The notes beneath the pieces are model-generated. The model made no database searches, had not been told where the DNA came from, and worked only from the letters and a program-made list of their open reading frames with translations. Below are positions 41,980 through 50,788 of a stretch of 64,000 bases of DNA, one piece after another. The DNA lies in contig NZ_JABAIH010000003.1 of assembly GCF_012641395.1 (NCBI RefSeq), forward strand, positions 434,001 to 498,000, read 5' to 3'. The first letter of the stretch is position 1, and each line of letters begins with the position of its first letter. The translations under genes and the position numbers were made by a program. Source of the DNA: Rhizobium sp. P32RR-XVIII (lineage in GTDB: Bacteria; Pseudomonadota; Alphaproteobacteria; Rhizobiales; Rhizobiaceae).

Positions 41980-43176
41980 TTATCCGCCCTGCCAGAATGC
42001 CGGCTGTTTGAGCGGCAACGCCGCGGTCTCACTGGCCACCTTCAAGGACAAGGAGCCGAGAGACAGCGCTGCAAGTACCGGCAGAGCGGCTGCGCCGAGC
42101 GCAGCAGCCTTTCCGTCGCTGAACGAAGCGTCGATCGCCGGAGGGGGTAGGGCGCCCGCTGGCCTGGCGTTCGAGATCTTTTCCGCCAGACGTGTTGCGA
42201 GCCAGCTGAAGACAGAGTCTGGAAACTCGCCGCCGAGCACGATCCGCTCGGGATCAAGAAGATTTTCCACGGCATGGATCGGGGCGAGCAGCGCGTCGCA
42301 GGCATTCTCCAGCCAAGTGATCAGATCTGCATCCTCGGCATTGAGCCGCAGCGCCACTTCATCCTTGGTGATACCTGGAAACGCACGCCTCAGGGCGGCG
42401 AATGAAACGATATGGTTTACTTCCGGACCACCCATATTGCCGACAAGAAGGCGGCCAAACTCACCGGCGTTGGCGGTCGCGCCGCGCATCGCTGCGCCAT
42501 TGGAAATGATGCCGCCGCCCAGATTGGTGCCGAAGTAGATGTAGAAAAAATCCTGACAACCTCGAGCGCCGCCATGACGCAATTCTCCGATGGCCGCCGC
42601 CGTGGCATCGTTTTCGATGAATACCGGCAGCCCAGTGTGGCCGCGAAGAATATCGCTCACCGGGACGTCGTCCCAGCCTGGGTAGTTGGGCACCGACCGG
42701 ACGCGGCCTTCAACGAGCGAGAGCGGGCCGGGCAGCGCCAAGCCGACGCCCGCAACAGGCGAGCCGGCCTCAGTCTGCAACTTTCGTACGGTAGCGGCGA
42801 TCTCAAGAAGGGCTGCCTCGGGCGTAGCCTCATGCAATTGCGAGGCTTCCCGGCGCAGCGTCCGGCCCGACAGGTCGGTTAGCAGAGCGCTATAGTATCC
42901 GCGTTCAAGATGCACGCCGATCGAACAAAGCGCGCTTTCGTTCACCGTGAATTGCTTGGGTGGCTGCCCGCGCCGCGACTTGATGCGCCCAGGCGACCTT
43001 ATGAAACCATCGGCATCGAGTTCCCCGGTGAGATTGCTGATCGTTTGAACCGTCAGCCCGGTATACGGGGCAATTTCGGCGATCGTCATTGGGCCGTGAA
43101 CGCGAATAACTTCGAAGACCGCCCGGAGATTATGGGCGTAAGTGTCTTTCTGGCTCAGTCCGGTCACATAGGTCAT
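41980..43176 (-). CDS. ROK family transcriptional repressor
   Basis: The 398-residue protein has an N-terminal MarR-like winged helix (MTIAEIAPYTGLTVQTISNL) and a ROK sugar-kinase-like domain (GVGLALPGPLSL, FIENDATAAAIGE, FYIYFGTNLGGGIISNG). The zinc-binding Cys cluster of NagC/Mlc is not evident. It is the first gene of the seven-gene operon and probably represses it until the sugar or a derivative binds. No Shine-Dalgarno is visible at the chosen start. AT-rich direct repeats lie directly upstream. Confidence 0.9.
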   Translation of the reverse strand: MTYVTGLSQKDTYAHNLRAVFEVIRVHGPMTIAEIAPYTGLTVQTISNLTGELDADGFIRSPGRIKSRRGQPPKQFTVNESALCSIGVHLERGYYSALLTDLSGRTLRREASQLHEATPEAALLEIAATVRKLQTEAGSPVAGVGLALPGPLSLVEGRVRSVPNYPGWDDVPVSDILRGHTGLPVFIENDATAAAIGELRHGGARGCQDFFYIYFGTNLGGGIISNGAAMRGATANAGEFGRLLVGNMGGPEVNHIVSFAALRRAFPGITKDEVALRLNAEDADLITWLENACDALLAPIHAVENLLDPERIVLGGEFPDSVFSWLATRLAEKISNARPAGALPPPAIDASFSDGKAAALGAAALPVLAALSLGSLSLKVASETAALPLKQPAFWQGG

Positions 43177-43180
43177 GTCA

Positions 43181-43210
43181 TTTATTAATCACAATGGATT
43201 TAATTAATCA
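43181..43210 (-). promoter_or_regulatory. Putative ROK operator: AT-rich direct repeats
   Basis: Two near-identical repeats, TTTATTAATCA (43181-43191) and TTTAATTAATCA (43199-43210), are about 19 bases apart, within 35 bases of the ROK start. In the surrounding GC-rich DNA this looks like an autoregulatory operator. The 220 bases between here and nuoJ hold no gene. Confidence 0.45.
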
Positions 43211-43432
43211 AGGGCCCAATTTCCGATCCTGACCCGGCGCCGGCCGGGGCCCCGCCACGCAGCTCGCGAAAGTTCGAACTGCGAGCGGTCTCGGCACGCC
43301 CGTACCGCTCCGGTTTGGCTCCGTCGACGACTTGTGAAAAATCCGATACTAGGGCACAATTTGTGAGTGCGGCGGCATTTCGATCCGATCGTCTCGCGCC
43401 GCGTGACAGTCCGCGTCGGAGGCTCGGCGTCG

Positions 43433-43933
43433 ATGGATCAGGGGTTCTTTCTTCTGTTCGCCACGGTGTCCGTGATCACGGCCCTGCTGCTGGTCCTGGC
43501 GCGCAATCCGGTTCACAGCGCGTTGGGTCTGATGGCGTGTTTCTTGCAAATCTCGGCAATCTTCGTCTTGCTCGGAGCGCCGTTGCTCGCGGTGATCCAG
43601 ATCTTCGTCTATGTCGGCGCGATCATGGTCCTGTTCCTGTTCGTGATCATGATGATCGACGTGCGCGAAGCGGTGTTGCAGCGGTTCTTACCGGGCGGCA
43701 ACCTGCCGGCTCTGGTGCTGGTGGTGCTGCTTGGGATCGAGATGCTTGTGCTGGTGCTCTGGAGCAACCGCTTTTCGGTTGCGGAGCCCGTCACTAAGCG
43801 TGGTGGCGATCAGCTCAGAGAGCTCAGCACCACGCTTTTCGCCGACTACCTGCTGCCATTTGAAGCCGCCTCGGTCATCCTGCTGGCTGCGTTGGTCGGC
43901 GCCATCGTCCTGGCACGGAAGGAGTCGAACTGA
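43433..43933 (+). CDS. nuoJ: NADH-quinone oxidoreductase subunit J
   Basis: The 166-residue membrane subunit has five predicted helices. The conserved TM3 segment [20 protein letters not shown] carries the pi-bulge region of NuoJ that helps couple the quinone site to proton pumping. GGAGG lies before the ATG at 43433. Its TGA overlaps the nuoK ATG (TGATG). It is the first gene of a rearranged nuo cluster, about 250 bases from the divergent ROK gene. Confidence 0.93.
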   Translation: MDQGFFLLFATVSVITALLLVLARNPVHSALGLMACFLQISAIFVLLGAPLLAVIQIFVYVGAIMVLFLFVIMMIDVREAVLQRFLPGGNLPALVLVVLLGIEMLVLVLWSNRFSVAEPVTKRGGDQLRELSTTLFADYLLPFEAASVILLAALVGAIVLARKESN

Positions 43934-44235
43934 TGGTTCCGCTCTCGTGGTATATTTTGCTCGGAGTGGTCCTGTTCGTGATCGGGGCGGCGGGCGTGCT
44001 GCTCAGGCGCAATATCCTGGTTGTGCTGATGTCGCTGGAGCTTCTGCTCAACTCGGTCAACATCAACTTCATCGCTTTCGGGCACTATTACGACGATTTT
44101 CGCGGCCAGATCTTCGCGATCTTCGTCATCGCAATCACCGCGGCGGAAGTTGCCGTCGCCCTTGGTATCCTGGTCGCTCTTGTGAGGAACAAGTCCACCC
44201 TCAAGGTCGACGACGTGACGATGATGAAAGGATAG
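43933..44235 (+). CDS. nuoK: NADH-quinone oxidoreductase subunit K
   Basis: The 100-residue subunit has three membrane helices, with the two conserved glutamates in [15 protein letters not shown] and [12 protein letters not shown] that form part of the E-channel. Length and motifs are canonical. Translation is coupled to nuoJ by a one-base stop/start overlap. Confidence 0.95.
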   Translation: MVPLSWYILLGVVLFVIGAAGVLLRRNILVVLMSLELLLNSVNINFIAFGHYYDDFRGQIFAIFVIAITAAEVAVALGILVALVRNKSTLKVDDVTMMKG

Positions 44236-44239
44236 CGGC

Positions 44240-45709
44240 TTGGACCCGGACCCGGTGATATCGATCCGGCCGCTGCTTGCCGTCGCCGTAGCAGGTCTGG
44301 CGGCCATTGCGATTCTCCTTCTGAACAATCGCGACAGAGTCCGCGATCTCGTCTCGCCATTGGCCGCGGTTGTTTTGTTCGCAATTGTCGTTTCGATGGC
44401 GCCCACCGTGCTGGCGGGGGGAACGATCGAACTGCGCTTGTTCGAGATTCTGCCGGGGATTGCCTTCGCTTTCCGGGTCGATGCGCTCGGCATGGTGTTT
44501 GCCACCGTCTCGTCGCTCTTGTGGATCGTGGCGGCGATTTATTCCATCGGCTACATGCGGCATTTGCACGAGCATGCGCAGACCCGGTTCTTCGCCTGCT
44601 TCGCTGCCAGTCTCGCGGCAGCCGTGGGGGGCGCCTTCGCCGCCAATCTCTTCACGCTGGTGATCTTCTACGAGATGCTCAGCCTCGTGACCTATCCGCT
44701 CGTCTATCACCACGAGGATGAAGAGGCATGGAGGGGCAGCCGCAAATACCTTGTCTATCTGATGGGGGCCTCCAAAAGCGCGCTTCTCGCCGCGCTGGCA
44801 CTGACTTACCAGATCTCGGGGTCGCTCGACTTCAGGGCAGGGGGACTGTTGGCGGGCGTCGATGCCTCAGCGCCGCTGCTGACGGTCGTCTATTTCTGCT
44901 ATCTCTTCGGCTTCGCCAAGGCCGCGGTGATGCCGATGCACGCCTGGCTGCCTGCCGCGATGGTGGCCCCAACACCGGTCAGCGCGCTCCTGCATGCGGT
45001 GGCCGTGGTCAAGATGGGTGTGTTCTGCGTGCTGCGGGTGGTGTTCCATGTCTTCGGCACGGGGCTGATGGGCAGTCTGCATCTTGGTATCGCCACGGCC
45101 TACCTGGCCTCGTTCACGATCCTGATGGCGTCCGTCTACGCCCTGACGCGGGACGACCTGAAGGCGAGGCTCGCCTATTCGACGGTCAGCCAGCTCTCGT
45201 ATATCGTGCTGGGCGCGGTTTTGCTCTCGCCGGCCGCGATGGTCGGCGGGATCATCCACATCGCGGCTCATGCCTTCTCAAAAATCACCCTGTTTTTCTG
45301 CGCCGGGTCGATCTATTGCGCATCCGGCAAGCGGAACATCAGCGATATGGCCGGCATCGGCCGCAGGCTGCCCTGGACGATGGGGGCGTTCTTCGTCGGC
45401 TCGCTCAGCATGATCGGGGTGCCGCCGACGGCGGGCTTCGTCAGCAAGTGGTATCTGACGTTGGGCTCGATGCAGGCAGGGGACGTCGCGTTCCTGATCG
45501 TGCTCCTGGTGAGTTCGGTTCTCAACGCTGCCTATTTCCTGCCGGTAAGCTATCTCGCCTTTTTCAGGGCGGAGGCTGAGGAGAGCCCGGCGACGATCCG
45601 TGAAATTCCCATGATGACGATCCCGCTCGTCGCGACCGCCATCCTGTCGGTGTCGATGGGTATTTTCCCAAACTATTTCCTGGCCCTCGCGGAAGGAGTT
45701 ATCAGATGA
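44240..45709 (+). CDS. MrpD/NuoM-like proton-pumping subunit (additional antiporter-like subunit)
   Basis: The 489-residue, about 14-helix antiporter-like subunit has the TM5 glutamate (IFYEMLSLVTYPLVY), TM7 lysine (LFGFAKAAVMPMHAWLPAAM), the TM8 lysine (AVVKMGVFCVLR) and the TM12 lysine (AHAFSKITLFF). It lacks the long C-terminal lateral helix of NuoL, so it is of MrpD/NuoM type. It starts at TTG 44240 with AAAGGAT upstream, since no ATG fits. It overlaps the next small gene by 4 bases. It is extra relative to the standard NuoL/M/N set. Confidence 0.88.
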   Translation: MDPDPVISIRPLLAVAVAGLAAIAILLLNNRDRVRDLVSPLAAVVLFAIVVSMAPTVLAGGTIELRLFEILPGIAFAFRVDALGMVFATVSSLLWIVAAIYSIGYMRHLHEHAQTRFFACFAASLAAAVGGAFAANLFTLVIFYEMLSLVTYPLVYHHEDEEAWRGSRKYLVYLMGASKSALLAALALTYQISGSLDFRAGGLLAGVDASAPLLTVVYFCYLFGFAKAAVMPMHAWLPAAMVAPTPVSALLHAVAVVKMGVFCVLRVVFHVFGTGLMGSLHLGIATAYLASFTILMASVYALTRDDLKARLAYSTVSQLSYIVLGAVLLSPAAMVGGIIHIAAHAFSKITLFFCAGSIYCASGKRNISDMAGIGRRLPWTMGAFFVGSLSMIGVPPTAGFVSKWYLTLGSMQAGDVAFLIVLLVSSVLNAAYFLPVSYLAFFRAEAEESPATIREIPMMTIPLVATAILSVSMGIFPNYFLALAEGVIR

Positions 45710-45960
45710 TCAAGCGCGTGGTCGATTTCTTCGGCGATGAAGAATATGCCAGCCAGCGGCGCCGGCTGTTCTATCTGGTGCTCGTTCTGATCGTCATCGC
45801 CGACTTTCTGGTCCCCCGCGAACACGCCGAATATCTGTGGGATCGCCTGCCGGGCTGGTCGGCGGTCTATGGCTTCGTATCCTGCGTTCTGCTGATCTTT
45901 GTTTCCAAATTCCTCGGCCATCAGGGCGGGCTCATGCGGCGCGAGGATTATTATGATTGA
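45706..45960 (+). CDS. Small two-helix membrane protein of the nuo cluster (84 aa)
   Basis: The 84-residue protein has a charged N-terminus (MIKRVVDFFGDEEYASQRRR) and two membrane helices (LFYLVLVLIVIADFLV and SAVYGFVSCVLLIFVSKFLG). It overlaps both neighbours (ATGA with the upstream gene, 8 bases with the downstream gene), so it is an integral part of the operon. It has no equivalent among the 14 standard subunits and may brace the interface between the two flanking pump subunits (inference). Confidence 0.75.
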   Translation: MIKRVVDFFGDEEYASQRRRLFYLVLVLIVIADFLVPREHAEYLWDRLPGWSAVYGFVSCVLLIFVSKFLGHQGGLMRREDYYD

Positions 45961-47710
45961 CTTCGCCCATCCGGCCCTGCTGTTCATTCTTGGCGCCTTG
46001 CCGATCCCTTTCCTGAGCGGAACGATCCGCAAGGTCTATCTGCTGCTGATCCCGGCGCTGGCGCTGCTGGCGGTGGTTATGATGCAGCCGGGCAGCTACG
46101 GAGCGGCGCAGTTCCTCGGGCAGGAAATCCTGATCGCCAAGGTCGACAAACTGAGCATCGTCTTCGCCACCGTTTTCACCATCATGGCGCTGATCGGAAC
46201 GGTCTACGCGTTGCACTTGCCTCGTCCCGGCCAGCATGTCGCTGCCTTCGTCTACGTCGGCGGCGCGCTCGGCGTGGTCTTCGCCGGCGACTACCTGACC
46301 CTGTACATGTTCTGGGAAACCATGGCGTTTGCTTCTGCCTATCTGGTTTTCGCCCAAGGCGGCCGGCAAGCGATCAGTGCTGGGTTCCGATATCTCATGG
46401 TGCATGTCACGGGCGGTGTCGTCTTGCTCGGCGGAATCATTCTCCATGGGCTTTCGACAGGCTCGCTGCTCTTCGGCCCGATCGGGGCGATGGGCGCCGG
46501 CACTTACCTGATCCTTGCGGGGTTCCTGCTCAACGCCGCGGTGCCGCCGCTCAACGCGTGGCTGACCGACGCTTATCCCGAAGCGACCGTCACCGGGGCG
46601 GTATTCATGAGCGCCTTCACCACCAAGACCGCCGTCTATGTGCTGGCGCGTGCGTTTCCGGGAACCGAGCTTCTTGTCTGGCTCGGCACCGTCATGGCGC
46701 TCTACGGCGTCGTCTATGCGGTGCTGGAGAACGACTGCCGGCGGCTGCTCGCCTATCACATCGTCAGCCAGGTGGGTTACATGGTGGCGGGCATTGGTAT
46801 CGGGACCGAGATGGCTGTCAACGGGGCCACAAGCCATGCCTTCGCGCATATTCTGTACAAGTCGCTCCTGTTCATGGGAGCCGGGGCAGTGATCTACGTC
46901 ACCGGGCGGCGCAAGCTCACCGAGCTTGGCGGGCTCTACAAGACCATGCCGGTGACAGTGGCGCTCTATATGGTCGGCGCCTTCGCGATCTCGGCATTTC
47001 CATTCTTCTCGGGCTTCGTTACCAAGTCGATGGTGATTGCCGCTGCCGGAGCAGATCATCGAGCGTTGGTGGTGCTGGCGTTGACAATGGCGTCGTCGGG
47101 AACGTTCCTGCACACCGGGCTCAAGCTTCCCTATTACATGTTTTTCGGCACGGATCGGAAATTGGAGGCGCGGGAGCCGCCGCGCAACATGCTGGTTGCG
47201 ATGGCCATGGCGGCGGTGCTCTGCATCGCCATCGGGGTATTTCCCCAGCCGCTCTATGCGCTTCTGCCCTATCCGGTCGACTTCGAACCCTATACGGGCG
47301 TCCATATTACCGAGAGCCTTGGCGTGCTGATGTTTACCGCCCTGGGCTTCGTGCTGTTCCTCCGGGCGCTTGATCCAGAGAATACGATCAGCCTCGACAC
47401 CGACTGGTTCTATCGCAAGGGCGCGCGGGCCTTCATGTGGCTCGCCGAAAGACCGCTGGCGCGCTACGAGCAGGCGGTGAGCAATGTCTCGGAGACAGCG
47501 GCGCTGCCGCTCCTCCATGGGGCGGCACGCGCTGGGCTGCGGATCGATCTCGCCGGGGTGGACGCCGTGGTGAACGGCGTTGCGCGCTCGATCCTGCGCG
47601 GCGGCGGCGCGCTGCGGCGACTCCAGACCGGCGTCGTGACCCACTACGTATTGGCGATGATCGTCGGGGTAATCGCGGCCACCGCCGTTTTCGCCGTGGC
47701 GTGGCGGTAG
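45953..47710 (+). CDS. NuoL-like proton-pumping subunit with C-terminal lateral arm
   Basis: The 585-residue antiporter-like subunit has the TM5 glutamate (MFWETMAFASAYLVF), TM8 lysine (SAFTTKTAVYVLAR) and TM12 lysine (AHILYKSLLFMGAG). At the usual TM7 lysine position it has LLNAAVPPLNAWL, with asparagine. After TM14 come an amphipathic lateral helix (about 470-560) and a final anchor helix with LRRLQTGVVTHYVLAMI, the typical NuoL ending. It therefore probably takes NuoL's distal place. It overlaps the small membrane gene by 8 bases. Databases often call such proteins Na+/H+ antiporter subunit D. Confidence 0.87.
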   Translation: MIDFAHPALLFILGALPIPFLSGTIRKVYLLLIPALALLAVVMMQPGSYGAAQFLGQEILIAKVDKLSIVFATVFTIMALIGTVYALHLPRPGQHVAAFVYVGGALGVVFAGDYLTLYMFWETMAFASAYLVFAQGGRQAISAGFRYLMVHVTGGVVLLGGIILHGLSTGSLLFGPIGAMGAGTYLILAGFLLNAAVPPLNAWLTDAYPEATVTGAVFMSAFTTKTAVYVLARAFPGTELLVWLGTVMALYGVVYAVLENDCRRLLAYHIVSQVGYMVAGIGIGTEMAVNGATSHAFAHILYKSLLFMGAGAVIYVTGRRKLTELGGLYKTMPVTVALYMVGAFAISAFPFFSGFVTKSMVIAAAGADHRALVVLALTMASSGTFLHTGLKLPYYMFFGTDRKLEAREPPRNMLVAMAMAAVLCIAIGVFPQPLYALLPYPVDFEPYTGVHITESLGVLMFTALGFVLFLRALDPENTISLDTDWFYRKGARAFMWLAERPLARYEQAVSNVSETAALPLLHGAARAGLRIDLAGVDAVVNGVARSILRGGGALRRLQTGVVTHYVLAMIVGVIAATAVFAVAWR

Positions 47711-47718
47711 GGGGTGCA

Positions 47719-49194
47719 ATGGGCTTCCCGCTCCTCAGCCTCATCGTATTCACGCCCGCCGCCGGGGCAGCGGTTCTGATGCTGCTCCGCCGCGACGATG
47801 CGGTGCGGTGGACGGCGTTGGGTGTCACCATCCTCGACCTCGCTCTCTGCCTCGCCATGCTGGCTGGCTTTGACACCACGACGCACGCGATGCAGTTCAT
47901 CGAGAGACGGCCGTGGGTGCCCGCGCTCGGGATCAGCTATGCGCTCGGCGTTGACGGAATCAGCGCACTTTTTGTGTTCCTGACAGCGCTGCTGGGTTCG
48001 ATCTGCGTACTCGCCTCATGGGTCGCGATCGACCGCAAGGTGAAGGAGTTCATGGTCAGTCTGCTCGTCATGCAGGCGCTGATGCTCGGCGTTTTCTGCG
48101 CGCTCGACCTGTTCCTGTTTTATGTCTTCTGGGAGGCGATGCTGATCCCGATGTACTTGATCATCGGCGTCTGGGGCGGCGACGGCCGGGTCTATGCGGC
48201 TTTCAAGTTCTTCCTCTACACGCTGGCGGGCAGCGTCCTGTTCCTTGTCGGCGTCATCGTGCTCTATTTCAACGGCGGCAAGACCTTCGACATTCTCGCC
48301 CTGACGGCGCAGGATTTGCCGTTCCCGGTGCAGTCGTGGCTCTTCTTCTCCTTCCTGGTCGCCTTTGCGGTCAAGGTGCCGATGGTCCCGGTCCACACCT
48401 GGCTGCCGGACGCCCATGTCCAGGCGCCGACGGCGGGTAGCATCATCCTCGCCGGAGTTCTCCTCAAGATGGGTGCCTACGGGTTCCTGCGGTTCTCGTT
48501 GCCGATGCTGCCGGAGGCGTCGGTGTATTATTCGACGCTGATGCTGGCGCTTTCGGCGCTTGCGATCGTCTATGGCGGGTTGCTTGCGCTTGCGCAGGAC
48601 GACCTGAAGAAGCTGGTGGCCTATTCCAGCATCAGCCACATGGGTTTCGTGACGTTGGGGATTTTTGCGCTGAACCTCCGCGGGCTCGAAGGCGGCATCC
48701 TGCAGATGTTCAATCACGGCGTAACGACGGGTGCGTTGTTCCTGTTCGTCGGCCTGATCTACGAGCGGACGCATACGCGCAGCATGGCGGAATACGGCGG
48801 GCTGATGAAGGCAGCACCCGTCTATACCGCGTTTCTCGCGCTGTTTACCCTGTCATCGATGGCGCTGCCGGGAACGAATTCGTTCGTGGGCGAGCTGCTC
48901 GTGCTCTCAGGCGGGTTTGCGGCCAACCTGGCCGTCGGCGCGGCCGCCGTTTTGGGCGCGTTGCTCAGCGCGGCCTATCTGCTTGGCATGTATGGGAACG
49001 TTGCGCTTGGTCCGGCGAGCGTCAGCACCCGGTTCAAGATACACGACGTGAACATACGCGAAATGGTCGCGATCCTGCCGCTGGCCATCTTCGTGCTTTG
49101 GGTCGGGCTTTATCCGAACCCCTTTCTCAATATCATCGACGCCTCGGCGAAGCATCTGCTGATGCAGGTGCATGGCGAGGAGAGCGGCCAATGA
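47719..49194 (+). CDS. nuoM: NADH-quinone oxidoreductase subunit M
   Basis: The 491-residue, 14-helix pump subunit has the signature FYVFWEAMLIPMYLIIGVWG (TM5 Glu), AVKVPMVPVHTWLPDAHVQA (TM7 Lys) and GVLLKMGAYGFLRF (TM8 Lys). All key residues of the NuoM proton channel are present. GGGGG precedes the ATG at 47719, eight bases after the NuoL-like stop. It ends in an ATGA overlap with nuoN. Confidence 0.95.
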   Translation: MGFPLLSLIVFTPAAGAAVLMLLRRDDAVRWTALGVTILDLALCLAMLAGFDTTTHAMQFIERRPWVPALGISYALGVDGISALFVFLTALLGSICVLASWVAIDRKVKEFMVSLLVMQALMLGVFCALDLFLFYVFWEAMLIPMYLIIGVWGGDGRVYAAFKFFLYTLAGSVLFLVGVIVLYFNGGKTFDILALTAQDLPFPVQSWLFFSFLVAFAVKVPMVPVHTWLPDAHVQAPTAGSIILAGVLLKMGAYGFLRFSLPMLPEASVYYSTLMLALSALAIVYGGLLALAQDDLKKLVAYSSISHMGFVTLGIFALNLRGLEGGILQMFNHGVTTGALFLFVGLIYERTHTRSMAEYGGLMKAAPVYTAFLALFTLSSMALPGTNSFVGELLVLSGGFAANLAVGAAAVLGALLSAAYLLGMYGNVALGPASVSTRFKIHDVNIREMVAILPLAIFVLWVGLYPNPFLNIIDASAKHLLMQVHGEESGQ

Positions 49195-50630
49195 CCGCTG
49201 CCGCGCTCTTCCAGTCGGTCCTTGCGAGCCTGCCCGAGATCGTGGTGGTCACGGGGGCCTGCATCCTGCTGATCCTGGGCCAGCTTGTGCGGAAGGGGCA
49301 GGAAGATATCCTCCTCTGGGCGTCCGTCGCAGTCGTGCTGATCGCCGCCTTGGCGACATTCATGCTGGCGGGCGAGGTGCGGCCAGCCTACACGGGCATG
49401 TTCGTCATCGACCGTTTTGCGGTCTTCTTCAAGTTCGTGTTCTACATCGCCACCGTCCTGACATTCCTCCTTTCCCGAAAATATGCCGACATCGAAGGGA
49501 TCGGCAGCAGCGAATACTATGTCCTGCTGCTCTTTGCACTTTCGGGAATGATGATCATGGCCTCGGCGACCGATCTCATGTCGATCTATGTGGGACTCGA
49601 GCTGTTGGTGCTCTGCACCTATGTGCTGACCGGCTTCCTGCGGAAAGAACGGCGCTCGAATGAAGCGGCGCTGAAATACGTCATCCTCGGGGCGGTCTCG
49701 ACTGCAATTTTCCTTTACGGCGTTTCGCTGGTCTACGGGCTCACCGGCACGACGCAACTGGACGGAATGGCTGCGGCGGTGACCGGCGATCCGCGCGATC
49801 CCGGATTATTGCTGGCGGTGGTCTTCATCGTCGCCGGACTGGTCTTCAAGGTCGGCGCGGTGCCGTTCCACATGTGGGTGCCAGACGTCTATGAGGGCGC
49901 GCCGACGACGATTACCGCTTTCATGTCGGTAGGCCCCAAGGCGGCGGGGTTCGCAGTGATCCTGCGGGTGTTCCTCAACCCGCTGGTCGTGGCCTCGGAC
50001 GTTTGGATCATCGTCGCTGTCATTGCGGTGGTGACGATGGCGCTCGGCAGTTTCGTGGCGCTGGTGCAGGACAACTTCAAGCGCCTTCTGGCCTATTCCA
50101 GCATTGCTCATGCCGGGTTCGCTCTTTTCGGCGTGGTAGCCGGCAGTGCGGACGGGATTGCCAGCGTGATGCTTTACCTGCTGATCTACGCCTTCATGAA
50201 TCTCGGCATTTTCGCTGCGGTCATCATGATGCGGAGCGGCAATTTCTCGGGCGAAATTATTGAAGACTATGCAGGGTTTGCCAAGTCGCATCCCGGGCTG
50301 GCGCTTCTGATGCTGCTCTATCTGTTCTCGTTGGCGGGTATTCCGCCGACGGCGGGGTTCTTCGCCAAGTTCTACGTGTTGGTGGCACTCGTCGAGCGAG
50401 GTTTCGTCCTGCTGGCGGTGATCGCAGTGTTGCTGAGCGTCGCGGCGGCATACTTCTACATCCGCATCGTCATGGTGATCTACATGCGCGAGCCGAAGAG
50501 GGCGTTCGAGCCGGCGCTGACACCCCTGGTCCGCGTCACGCTCGCCTTCACGGCCGCCGGCACCATCGGCATCGGCCTGTTTCCGTCGTGGTTTCTGAAG
50601 CTTGCTCAATATTCTGTGCTTGGTGGCTGA
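49191..50630 (+). CDS. nuoN: NADH-quinone oxidoreductase subunit N
   Basis: The 479-residue, 14-helix pump subunit lies next to the NuoA/J/K module. It has YVGLELLVLCTYVLTGF (TM5 Glu), VAGLVFKVGAVPFHMWVPDV (TM7 Lys) and the GAPTTITAFMSVGPKAAG motif typical of NuoN. The ATG overlaps the nuoM stop. GAGGAGAG is upstream. A 158-base gap then separates it from nuoA. Confidence 0.95.
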   Translation: MTAAALFQSVLASLPEIVVVTGACILLILGQLVRKGQEDILLWASVAVVLIAALATFMLAGEVRPAYTGMFVIDRFAVFFKFVFYIATVLTFLLSRKYADIEGIGSSEYYVLLLFALSGMMIMASATDLMSIYVGLELLVLCTYVLTGFLRKERRSNEAALKYVILGAVSTAIFLYGVSLVYGLTGTTQLDGMAAAVTGDPRDPGLLLAVVFIVAGLVFKVGAVPFHMWVPDVYEGAPTTITAFMSVGPKAAGFAVILRVFLNPLVVASDVWIIVAVIAVVTMALGSFVALVQDNFKRLLAYSSIAHAGFALFGVVAGSADGIASVMLYLLIYAFMNLGIFAAVIMMRSGNFSGEIIEDYAGFAKSHPGLALLMLLYLFSLAGIPPTAGFFAKFYVLVALVERGFVLLAVIAVLLSVAAAYFYIRIVMVIYMREPKRAFEPALTPLVRVTLAFTAAGTIGIGLFPSWFLKLAQYSVLGG

Positions 50631-50788
50631 TCTATTGGGTTTGCAATGATCTGCCCGACGGAATACACTGATAGTGCAAGAAAAGGATTGCAGAAGTCGC
50701 TTTCCGGGGCGACCGCAATACCGGCCCCGAGCGGGGTCGATCGCAGCCCGAGCAAAGCCCCCCGGTGGGTGAGCGAGGCGTTGGAATT
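50631..50788. other. Gap between nuoN and nuoA
   Basis: 158 bases separate the membrane-arm block (nuoJ to nuoN) from nuoA-G. No FNR/FixK-type TTGAT-N4-ATCAA, EcfG-type site or terminator is visible, so I cannot say whether the two blocks are co-transcribed. A weak 7-bp hairpin lies near 50723-50738. Confidence 0.35.

Noticed and set aside
43211..43432. FNR/FixK box or sigma-54 promoter upstream of nuoJ
   Set aside because: I looked for TTGAT-N4-ATCAA and GG-N10-GC patterns before nuoJ, nuoA and nuoH because second nuo clusters can be microaerobic. None was found by eye.
45932..47719. A 595-codon open frame antisense to the NuoL-like gene
   Set aside because: It is an exact shadow of a strong membrane-protein gene. 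Its composition (His, Arg, Asp, Gln throughout) is the reverse-strand image of a GC-rich coding region, and it has no start signal.
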